A stretch of 35,278 nt of DNA, taken from contig DASUWK010000039.1 of the NCBI GenBank assembly GCA_036378435.1, forward strand, positions 1 through 35,278, given 5' to 3'. The notes below the pieces were generated by a model. It worked only from the letters and a program-made list of their open reading frames with translations, had not been told where the DNA came from and did no database searches. This document shows positions 24,175-31,192 of the stretch, piece after piece. A program made the translations under genes and the position numbers. The stretch's first letter is position 1, and every line of letters begins with the position of its first letter. Source of the stretch: DASUWK01 sp036378435 (GTDB taxonomy: Bacteria; Chloroflexota; Dormibacteria; Dormibacterales; Dormibacteraceae).

Positions 24175-25553
24175 GGCCGGAGGGCTTTCTCCGCCGCGGC
24201 GCTGAGCGGGGCGCGCCCGTCTGGGCCCTGGGCGAACACGCGGAACAGCGCCATCCGCACCGGCAGGCGCCGAAAGAGATCGAGGACACCGCTGCGGTCG
24301 TAGGTGTTCGTGAGTGGGTCGTAGAGCAGGATCTCGCCCGACTCGGTCGCCGGGTTGACCGCGCCGGACTGCTGCGAGGCGACGTCCACCTCGAACTGCA
24401 TCGAGCTCAGGTCGCGCGGCAGGTGAGAACGGATCCGTTCCGCGAACTCGTCTCGACTCATCTCGAGGGTCGACGAGGTCGCGTCGTGGCCCTCGAGGTA
24501 GGTCGAGTAGACCAGGGTCCATTTGAGCCGGCGCCCCACGAGGTCGCCCCAGGCCTGCCCGAGCTCGCGCAGGCGGCCGTCGACGGCCTCGCGGCGCCAG
24601 CGGTCGACCTCGCTGAGCAGCGACCATTCGGTCAGACCCTGGTACACGTCCAGCCGCTCCAGTGGATTGCCGCCCAAGACCTGGCTGATCGTCTCGCGGA
24701 ACACCTCGCGCAGCTGGAGGTCGATCCGCCTTACCGTCCGATGGAAGTAGACCTGGTGATAGAGGTAGAGCCGCGCGCTGAGGAACATGAAGAGGGCTTC
24801 GGCGGCGTGACTGTGCAGCGCCAGGCCCTCGGGCGCGACGAAAGAGTAGTGCAGGATCCGCTGCACGTCGACCGGCCCGACGGCGACGCCGCAGATATAG
24901 GAGTCGCGCGGGACGTAGTCCATGTTGTCGGCGCTGAAGGGGCCGGTCAGCAGCGGCTGGAGCGCGGCCAGCCAGTCGGGGGGCTCGAAGCCCGGGAGGT
25001 CCTGGCGCGAGATCAGGAAGGCGATCCAGCGCGGATCGATGGCCTCCCCGGCCTCGAAGTCGCCGTGCGGCGAGGCCCCGACTCCGCCGACCAGGCCGGC
25101 GAGGGGGCCCGTGATCAGGTGCCGCCCGACGTCCTCGTGGTCGATGCCCCACCGATCCAGGTAGTTCTCGTCGAAGAAGTGGCCGAAGGGCCCGTGACCG
25201 CAGTCGTGCAGGAGCCCGGCCAGGCGCAGCGTCTCCTCGACGACCGCCTCCGACGGCGTGTCGGCATGGACCTCGCGCAGCGTGGGATAGAGGTGCCGTC
25301 CCCACTCACCGGCGAGGTGCATCGCGCCCAGCGAGTGCTGGAAGCGGGAATGCTCAGCCGTGGCGAAGACCCACCACGCGCTCTGGAGCTGATGAATCCG
25401 GCGCAGGCGCTGGAGCCACGGATGGTCGAGCAGGTCCTGCTCGGACGCCTCGCCCGGCACCCCGCCGTCTCCACCCTTGGTGATGCGGATGTACCGGTAG
25501 ATCGGGTCACTCCAGAGATTCACGCGGGAGTATTCGCCCAGGACGTCGGCCAT
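24171..25553 (-). CDS. HD-domain phosphohydrolase, SAMHD1/dGTPase-like
   Basis: A 460-aa protein whose metal-binding HD domain shows FQHSLG (H73), LLHDCGHGPFGH (H116, D117, H120) and ADNMDYVPRDSY (about 208-219). The last matches the D-x2-DY-x3-DSY block of the SAMHD1/YwfO group. These enzymes hydrolyse dNTPs or related nucleotides, which would fit dNTP pool control, but the substrate is unproven. No allosteric-site residues could be judged by eye. The start is ATG 25553; TAGAAT on the minus strand (25565-25570) lies 11 bases upstream. Confidence 0.85.
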   Translation of the reverse strand: MADVLGEYSRVNLWSDPIYRYIRITKGGDGGVPGEASEQDLLDHPWLQRLRRIHQLQSAWWVFATAEHSRFQHSLGAMHLAGEWGRHLYPTLREVHADTPSEAVVEETLRLAGLLHDCGHGPFGHFFDENYLDRWGIDHEDVGRHLITGPLAGLVGGVGASPHGDFEAGEAIDPRWIAFLISRQDLPGFEPPDWLAALQPLLTGPFSADNMDYVPRDSYICGVAVGPVDVQRILHYSFVAPEGLALHSHAAEALFMFLSARLYLYHQVYFHRTVRRIDLQLREVFRETISQVLGGNPLERLDVYQGLTEWSLLSEVDRWRREAVDGRLRELGQAWGDLVGRRLKWTLVYSTYLEGHDATSSTLEMSRDEFAERIRSHLPRDLSSMQFEVDVASQQSGAVNPATESGEILLYDPLTNTYDRSGVLDLFRRLPVRMALFRVFAQGPDGRAPLSAAAEKALRP

Positions 25554-25579
25554 CGGTGCGTCGGATTCTATGGAGGGTG

Positions 25580-25954
25580 ATGGCGGACACCGAAGAGCTG
25601 CTCGGTAAAGGCGTGGCCCTGTTCAACGACGGCTTGTTCTGGGAAGCGCACGAGGCTTGGGAAGAGGCCTGGACGCCGGACCGGCATGGTCCGGACCGCG
25701 GTTTCTGGAAAGGGCTGATCCAGCTCGCGGCGGGCTGCCTCCACTACACGCGCCGCAACCGCCGGGGGGCGGTCAACAAGTGGCGCAGCGGGCTGGAGTA
25801 CCTCGAGCCGTACCTGCCGGAGCACCACGGGCTGCCGCTGGAGGCGCTGCACGACGCGGTGGCGGACCGGCTGGACGAGCTCGAGAACGGCGAATGGGGC
25901 GAGCTCGCCCTGCCGCCGTTACGAGTACGGGGGAAACCGCCGCCCGGCGCCTGA
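25580..25954 (+). CDS. DUF309 protein
   Basis: A 124-aa all-helical protein with the DUF309 signature FNDGLFWEAHEAWEEAW, then GFWKGLIQLAAGCLHYTRRN and GAVNKWRSGLEYLEPYLP. Function unknown; conserved His/Glu residues in the first helix may bind metal. The start is taken as ATG 25580 just after GGAGGG (25572-25577), although the spacing is short. GTG 25556 is an upstream alternative that nearly touches the divergent HD gene. It overlaps the convergent molybdopterin-binding gene by 36 bases. Confidence 0.8.
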   Translation: MADTEELLGKGVALFNDGLFWEAHEAWEEAWTPDRHGPDRGFWKGLIQLAAGCLHYTRRNRRGAVNKWRSGLEYLEPYLPEHHGLPLEALHDAVADRLDELENGEWGELALPPLRVRGKPPPGA

Positions 25955-26896
25955 CTCGATGAGCCCGCCCGGGCCGAGGCGCCGCAGGTGCTGCGGGTCC
26001 GCGCTGCCGTAGGCGAACACGAAGGGCAGGACCAGGTCGAGCGATGTGCTTCGCCCGAATCCCGCGCACGAAGCCACTCCGAGCACCGGCGCAGCGCCGA
26101 GCCGGCCGAGCCAGAGCATCGAGCCTGGGTGCATCGGAGCTCCCAGCTGCATCACCTCGCCGCCGGCGGCCTGGAGCTCCTGGTACGCGGGATCCAGCGG
26201 ATCGATTGACGACGCGCCCGCGAAGAGGATGAGCTCGGCGCCGGCCCGCGCGGCATCGTCGTAGGCGGCGCGCACCGCGGCCTCGGACCGGGCGACCTCG
26301 TGGACCCCGAGCTGCTCCGCGCCGTACCAGCCGAGCTTCTTGGTCACCGCGCCGCGGAAGAGCTCGCGAGCCTTCGGCTTGAGCTTCTCGGTCGCCACCA
26401 CCACGGTCTTGAGCGGCCGGAAGGCGAGCACCTCGACCACCGGAGCATGGGCGTGCGCGACCTCCTCCGCCGCCTCGACCAAGCGCGCGGGGACGGCGAC
26501 CGGCGTCACCTTCGCCCCCGCGATCTCCTCGCCCGACTCCACGGCCTGACCGTCGACCAGGGTGAAGACCGACAGCGGCCCGACGGCGTTCATCGCGTCG
26601 ATCGCCGCCGCGTCGGCGCGAAACAGTCCCCGTCGAGCGGCTGTCAGCCGAACCTGGCTCTGCACCGGCTCCCTCGTCTCGACCCCCGCGCCGGCGATTG
26701 CCGCCGCCAGGCGGCGCGCGGCCTCGTCCTCGTGCAGGTCGCCGGGCTCGAGCTCGACCAGGTGCAGCTCGGCCGCGCCCGCCAGCGCGCGCAGATGCTC
26801 GGGCTTGAGCACGGTTCCCTTGTGCACGCCGCCGACGTCGTGGGTCAGGACCTTGCCGACGGCGTCCGGACCGGGAGCCGCCCGGACCGCGCGCAT
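25919..26896 (-). CDS. Molybdopterin-binding domain protein (MoaB/MoeA-like)
   Basis: A 325-aa protein. It starts GKVLTHDVGGVHKGTVLKPEHL, close to the MoeA-like pattern of cofactor-handling proteins. The C-terminal half is a MoCF-type fold: ELILFAGASSIDPLDP (helix-capping glycine and acidic residues), MHPGSMLWLGRL and PVLGVASCAGFGRST. Such stand-alone proteins usually sit with genes for molybdenum hydroxylases; none is here. The ATG shares one base with the TGA of the phosphoesterase gene (TGATG), which sets the start. The frame is open to 27400 but is antisense-like there. Confidence 0.78.
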   Translation of the reverse strand: MRAVRAAPGPDAVGKVLTHDVGGVHKGTVLKPEHLRALAGAAELHLVELEPGDLHEDEAARRLAAAIAGAGVETREPVQSQVRLTAARRGLFRADAAAIDAMNAVGPLSVFTLVDGQAVESGEEIAGAKVTPVAVPARLVEAAEEVAHAHAPVVEVLAFRPLKTVVVATEKLKPKARELFRGAVTKKLGWYGAEQLGVHEVARSEAAVRAAYDDAARAGAELILFAGASSIDPLDPAYQELQAAGGEVMQLGAPMHPGSMLWLGRLGAAPVLGVASCAGFGRSTSLDLVLPFVFAYGSADPQHLRRLGPGGLIESGAGRRFPPYS

Positions 26897-27600
26897 CAGC
26901 GCGAGCCCGGCGGAATGAAGGTCGCCGTGCGCACCGACTCGGCGATGACCTCGGCGTCCGGGAGCCCCGAGTGCAGCAGCTCGTCGACAGCGGCCTCCAC
27001 GTCGTACTCGACCCGCCTCACCTCGGCGCGTCCGTCGATGACGAGCAGCCAGGAGGCGCGGACGTCGCCGTCGAACGGCATCCCGGCGCTGCCCGTGTTG
27101 GCGACCGTGAAGCCGCCCACGTCCCGCACGAACGGTGTGTGGATGTGGCAGTAGACCGCGAGCGGCGCTTGCAGCCGGCCGAAGACCTCGCGCATGCGCT
27201 CGTCGTCGGCGTCCTTGGGGACCATGTCCCAGAGATTGCCCGGCGCCGCGTGAGTCAGCGCGAGCGGCCCCCAGCGATACTCGAGCGGCAGCTTGCGCAG
27301 CCAGTCGACGCGGTCCTGGCCGATCAGCTCGACGGCAGCGTGGATGCGCCGCTCGAACGCCGCCCGAGCTTGCTCGGGGAGCCACTCGGGCAGGTCCCAA
27401 AGCGCTTGGTCCGTGTTTCCCAGCACGCCGGGCCAGCCGAGCTCCCGGATGCGATCGACAACCATTGGCGCGCCCGGCAGCCCGAGCACGAGGTCTCCGC
27501 CATGCACGACCAGATCCGGCTGGACCGACTCGACGTCGGCGAGCACAGCCTCGAAGCCGTGGAGGTTGCCGTGGACGTCGGAGACGATGCCGATCTTCAC
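26896..27600 (-). CDS. Metallophosphoesterase, YfcE-like
   Basis: A 234-aa calcineurin-like phosphoesterase with all metal motifs: KIGIVSDVHGNLHG (D-x-H-G-N), VVHGGDLVLG (GD), VLGNTD (GN), LTHAAPG (H) and CHIHTPF (HxH region). Substrate unknown; small family members cleave phosphodiesters. The GTG start at 27600 lies exactly 7 bases after TAATCT with no ribosome-binding site, so the mRNA is probably leaderless. The frame is open to 27687 but that crosses the divergent mrfA start. Confidence 0.87.
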   Translation of the reverse strand: MKIGIVSDVHGNLHGFEAVLADVESVQPDLVVHGGDLVLGLPGAPMVVDRIRELGWPGVLGNTDQALWDLPEWLPEQARAAFERRIHAAVELIGQDRVDWLRKLPLEYRWGPLALTHAAPGNLWDMVPKDADDERMREVFGRLQAPLAVYCHIHTPFVRDVGGFTVANTGSAGMPFDGDVRASWLLVIDGRAEVRRVEYDVEAAVDELLHSGLPDAEVIAESVRTATFIPPGSR

Positions 27601-27607
27601 GCGGCTG

Positions 27608-27613
27608 AGATTA
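27608..27613 (-). promoter_or_regulatory. -10 box, probable leaderless promoter of the phosphoesterase
   Basis: TAATCT (minus strand, TANNNT) ends 7 bases before the GTG at 27600. The first LexA-type box of mrfA begins only 17 bases upstream of this -10, at about the -35 position, so LexA could also affect this gene. Confidence 0.5.
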
Positions 27614-27622
27614 GTCCAGTAC

Positions 27623-27666
27623 TTGACGACGAACTTACGTTCGCATACCCTCCGAACATATGTCCG
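27623..27666 (+). promoter_or_regulatory. mrfA promoter with two LexA-type SOS boxes
   Basis: The -35 is TTGACG (27623-27628) and the -10 is TACCCT (27646-27651), with 17-base spacing. Box 1 is CGAACTTACGTTCG (27630-27643), a perfect CGAAC-N4-GTTCG repeat inside the spacer. Box 2 is CGAACATATGTCCG (27653-27666), which includes the ATG at 27660. Each differs from the Bacillus/actinobacterial consensus CGAACRNRYGTTYG at one base. Centres are 23 bases apart. Confidence 0.8.
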
Positions 27667-29945
27667 CCCCGCCGCTGGACACCACACGTCTCCCGGGCGA
27701 GGTCACGCTCGACGTAACCCTCGACGAGGCGCCGGCCGAGTTCGCCGACCTGCCGCATGATCTGCACCCCGCCTTGAGCAGCGCGCTGCGCGAGCGTGGC
27801 ATGGACCGCCTCTACACGCACCAGGCGCAGGCCTGGCAAGCCGCCCGCTCCGGCCGGCATGTGGTCGTCGTGACGCCGACGGCCAGCGGGAAGACGCTCT
27901 GTTACAACCTGCCGGTCCTGCAGACCATCCTGGAGCGGCCGGAGGCCCGCGCGCTCTACCTCTTCCCGACCAAGGCGCTGGCCCAGGACCAGCTGGCCGA
28001 GCTGGGGCGCCTCGCCGCGGCGCTGCCGATCGAGCTGAAGGTCCACACCTATGACGGCGACACGCCTCCCGGCCGCCGGCAGGCCGTTCGCGACGCCGGC
28101 CACATCGTGCTGACCAACCCGGACATGCTGCACACGGGCGTCCTGCCCCACCACACGGCGTGGCGCCGGCTCTTCTCGAACCTCGAGTACGTCATCGTCG
28201 ACGAGCTCCACACCTATCGGGGTGTTTTCGGCTCACAGGTCGCCAACGTCCTCCGGCGGCTGCGCCGCGTCTGCGAGTTCTACGGCTCGCGCCCACGCTT
28301 CCTCTGCGCCTCGGCAACGATCGCCAACCCGGTGGAGCTGGCCGAGCGACTGCTGGAGACCGAGGACGTCGAGCTGGTCGATCGGAGCGGCGCCCCGCGG
28401 GGCGAGCGCCGGCTCATCTTCTACAACCCGCAGCTGATCGACCGCTCGCTGGGTGTGCGGCGTTCGAGCCTGCTCGAAGCGCGGCAGATCGCGACGGCGT
28501 TCATCAAGGCGGGGGTGCAGACCATCGTCTTCTGCCGCAGCCGCCTGCACGTCGAGGTGATGCTCAGCTACCTCCAGCAGGACCTGGCGCCACGCCTCGA
28601 CGCCACTCGGCGCATTCGCGGCTACCGTTCCGGCTACCTGCCGCTGGAACGCCGTGAGATCGAGGCGGGCCTGCGCTCAGGGGAGGTGCTCGGAGTGGTC
28701 AGCACCAACGCCCTGGAGCTCGGCATCGACATCGGCAGCCTCCAGGCCGCGGTGCTGGTCGGCTACCCGGGGACCATCGCCTCCACCTGGCAGCAGCTCG
28801 GCCGCGCCGGTCGCGGCAGCGGCGCGACGACCGTGCTGGTCGCGTCCAGCTCGCCGCTCGACCAGTTCATCGTTCGCCACCCCGAGTACTTCCTCGGCGC
28901 CAGCCCCGAGGAGGGCCTGATCGACCCGGACAACGTGCTGGTGCTCGCGGGCCACCTGCAGGCGGGTGTGTTCGAGCTCCCGTTCGCGCACGGCGAGCGC
29001 CTGGGACGAGCGCCGGTCTCACCGCTTCTGGAGCTGCTCCAGGAGGACGGGTCCGTGACGCAGTCGCAGGGCCGCTTCTTCTGGAGCCGCGAGGCGTTCC
29101 CGGCGGAGGGCGTGTCGCTGCGCCGGCTGGCCGCCGACAACACGGTGATCATCGACACGCGCCCGCCGCATCCCGAGGTCATCGGCGAGATGGACCAGTT
29201 CTCGACGCCGGTCTATCTCCACGAGGAGGCGATCTACCTCCACGGGGGCGCTCAGTACCACGTGGACCGGCTCGACTGGGAGGAGAAGAAGGCTTATGTG
29301 AGCCCGGTCGACGTCGACTACTACACGACGGCGCTCCTGAGCATGAACGTCACCGTCCTCGAGGCGTTCGCGTCCGACCCGGAGCCGCAGCTCGACCGCT
29401 CCCACGGCGAGGTGAAGATCACCGCCCTCGCGACCATGTTCAAGAAGGTTCGGTTTCACACCCACGAGAACATCGGCTCAGGCCCCATCCACCTCCCGGA
29501 GCAGACGCTCCACACCACCGGGTACTGGACGACGGTCGCGCCGGCGCTGGCTGTGCAGCTCGGGCGCGAGCGGCTCGAGGCTGCCCTTCGCGGCCTCGGC
29601 CATGCCCTCAAGCACGTGGCCAGCATCCGGCTGATGTGCGATCCGCGCGACCTCGGCACGGTGGCGGAAGTGCGCTCGCCGTCGACGCTGCGCCCGACCG
29701 TCACCGTCTACGAGGTCTACCCGGGTGGCGTCGGCTGCTCGGAGCGCCTGTTCGAGCTCCACCACCTGCTGCTCGACGACACCCTCGACCTCATCCGCGG
29801 CTGCCCTTGCGAAGCCGGCTGCCCTTCGTGCACCGGCCCGCTGCCCGCCACTCTCGGCAACCCGAAACAAGCATGCATCCAGCTCCTGACACAAGCGATA
29901 GAGCAGCGGTCATCGCCGACCTCCGCCAGCGCCTTGCCCGCCTAA
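27660..29945 (+). CDS. mrfA: MrfA/YprA-like DNA-repair helicase with DUF1998 zinc domain
   Basis: A 761-aa superfamily 2 ATP-dependent helicase. Its motifs are Walker A TPTASGKT (72-79), Walker B DELH (181-184), SAT (218-220), VVSTNALELGIDIG and QQLGRAGRGSG (378-388). The C-terminal DUF1998 region ends in a four-cysteine cluster CPCEAGCPSC (C715, C717, C721, C724) expected to bind zinc. In Bacillus subtilis YprA and YprB (renamed MrfA and MrfB) remove mitomycin C adducts outside the classical UvrABC route, and the gene order is the same here. The ATG at 27660 lies 8 bases after the -10 and has no ribosome-binding site. The 3' end overlaps mrfB by 73 bases in another frame. Confidence 0.9.
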   Translation: MSAPPLDTTRLPGEVTLDVTLDEAPAEFADLPHDLHPALSSALRERGMDRLYTHQAQAWQAARSGRHVVVVTPTASGKTLCYNLPVLQTILERPEARALYLFPTKALAQDQLAELGRLAAALPIELKVHTYDGDTPPGRRQAVRDAGHIVLTNPDMLHTGVLPHHTAWRRLFSNLEYVIVDELHTYRGVFGSQVANVLRRLRRVCEFYGSRPRFLCASATIANPVELAERLLETEDVELVDRSGAPRGERRLIFYNPQLIDRSLGVRRSSLLEARQIATAFIKAGVQTIVFCRSRLHVEVMLSYLQQDLAPRLDATRRIRGYRSGYLPLERREIEAGLRSGEVLGVVSTNALELGIDIGSLQAAVLVGYPGTIASTWQQLGRAGRGSGATTVLVASSSPLDQFIVRHPEYFLGASPEEGLIDPDNVLVLAGHLQAGVFELPFAHGERLGRAPVSPLLELLQEDGSVTQSQGRFFWSREAFPAEGVSLRRLAADNTVIIDTRPPHPEVIGEMDQFSTPVYLHEEAIYLHGGAQYHVDRLDWEEKKAYVSPVDVDYYTTALLSMNVTVLEAFASDPEPQLDRSHGEVKITALATMFKKVRFHTHENIGSGPIHLPEQTLHTTGYWTTVAPALAVQLGRERLEAALRGLGHALKHVASIRLMCDPRDLGTVAEVRSPSTLRPTVTVYEVYPGGVGCSERLFELHHLLLDDTLDLIRGCPCEAGCPSCTGPLPATLGNPKQACIQLLTQAIEQRSSPTSASALPA

Positions 29946-31192
29946 AAGCGAATGGCTCCTCCCCACCTCGTGGGGAGGTGGCGCCGCGCAGCGGCGACGG
30001 AGGGCCCTGTGACCGGCCGCCGCCCGTGGGCTTCGAGCCTCTCGCCATGCCTTCGGGCACGGCGTGGCGCCGCCTGGACATCCTCGACCGGGGCCGGCAT
30101 CCACACGGCGAGCGCGCCGGCTTCTGCTACTTCGACACCGAGACGACCGGGCTGGCCGGGGGCACCGGCACCCTGATCTTCTGCGCGACCGTGGCGCGGG
30201 CGACCGAGGCCGGTCTCGAGGTGGCGCAGGTCTTCCTGTCCGAGCCCGGAGCCGAGGGGGCGTTCCTGGAGGCGCTGAACGCCGAGCTCGACGGGACGCG
30301 CGGCATCGGGACGTACAACGGCGCGTCCTTCGACCTGCCGATCCTGCGCACACGCTGGGCCCTTTCGCGCCTGCCCGGCGACCCCGCCCTGCCCGCCCAC
30401 ACCGACCTGCTGCACCTGGTCCGGGCCCTGTACGGCGCGCGCCTGCCCAGCCGAACGCTGCGCGAGGTCGAGTTCAAGCTGCTCGGCTTCGAGCGCGAGG
30501 ACGACCTGCCGGGAGCCCTCGCGCCGGAGGCCTACTTCGCCTACCTGCGACGGGGCTCGAGCCCGCTCTTAGAGCCGGCGCTGGCTCACAACCGGCAGGA
30601 CGCGATCAGCCTCTACCACCTCCACCTGCTGCTCCTGGAGCGGCTCGCCCAGCGCGAGGCGGGGCTGGACGGCGACGACCTCTACGCGCTCGGCCGCGTG
30701 CTGACCAAGCGCGGCCGCAAGGCGGACGGCTGGCGGGCGCTGCGGCGCGCAGCCGCGCTGGCCGACGGCAAGGGCTCGGCCGCCGCGGCGGTGCTGCTGG
30801 CCCGCGGCCTGGTCAAACGCCGCCGGGTCCAGGGGGCCGATCGCCTGCTGGCCGAGGTCCAGGCGACGGTCCCGGAGCCTGTGCTCGCAGTCGTCCGGGC
30901 CCGCATCCGCGAGTGGCGGCTGCGCGACCTGCCCGGGGCGCTGGAGATAGTCGAGCAGGCGCTCTCCGAACCTGGCGCCTGGGCCGAAGACCTCGACCGG
31001 CGGCGGCGCCGGCTACGACGAAGGCTGAAGTCGGATCGCCGGCGTGATCACCGTGTCGGTGTGCAGCAGGCCGCGCCGCGGGGCGAGCTCCTGCAGCTCG
31101 GAGACCAGCCGGTCGTCGAACACCCCGCGCTCCCCGCGGATCCGTTCGAGAGCCTCCGCGGGGCTGAGCGCGAGCCCGCCGCCCTCGCCTGA
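29873..31192 (+). CDS. mrfB: MrfB/YprB-like RNase H-fold exonuclease
   Basis: A 439-aa partner of the helicase. The N-terminus is short (MHPAPDTSDRAAVIADL). A 17-residue insert follows, encoded by a palindromic element (29957-30004), then a DnaQ-like exonuclease: CYFDTETTGLAGGTGT (D88, E90), TYNGASFDLPIL (D154) and HNRQDAISLYHL (H239, D243). A helical, TPR-like region follows (about 270-400). The frame has no stop until 31192, so the last 60 or so codons lie antisense to the GGDEF gene. The true C-terminus may be shorter if a frameshift exists; an alternative frame ends at 31047. The start is the ATG inside the mrfA end, which fits coupled translation. Confidence 0.85.
   Translation: MHPAPDTSDRAAVIADLRQRLARLKANGSSPPRGEVAPRSGDGGPCDRPPPVGFEPLAMPSGTAWRRLDILDRGRHPHGERAGFCYFDTETTGLAGGTGTLIFCATVARATEAGLEVAQVFLSEPGAEGAFLEALNAELDGTRGIGTYNGASFDLPILRTRWALSRLPGDPALPAHTDLLHLVRALYGARLPSRTLREVEFKLLGFEREDDLPGALAPEAYFAYLRRGSSPLLEPALAHNRQDAISLYHLHLLLLERLAQREAGLDGDDLYALGRVLTKRGRKADGWRALRRAAALADGKGSAAAAVLLARGLVKRRRVQGADRLLAEVQATVPEPVLAVVRARIREWRLRDLPGALEIVEQALSEPGAWAEDLDRRRRRLRRRLKSDRRRDHRVGVQQAAPRGELLQLGDQPVVEHPALPADPFESLRGAEREPAALA
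29957..30004. repeat. Half-length palindromic element inside mrfB
   Basis: It has TCCTCCCC (29957-29964), a 7-base loop, GGGGAGGTG (29972-29980), an inner hairpin CGCCGC-GCA-GCGGCG, and CGGAGGG (29998-30004). Compared with one arm of the 4735-4838 element on its coding strand, the blocks and spacer lengths are the same (about 37 of 49 positions identical by hand). Both are translated in the same frame as SSPP-x-GEV-x-x-RS. Confidence 0.75.

Noticed and set aside
23518..25305. 595-codon minus-strand frame
   Set aside because: It runs through the HD gene in another frame and antisense to FmdB and DCC; Arg/Pro-rich composition without conserved motifs.
30064..31047. 327-codon plus frame inside mrfB
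   Set aside because: Pro/Ala/Arg-rich alternative frame of mrfB. Only its end near 31047 matters, as a possible stop if mrfB has a frameshift.
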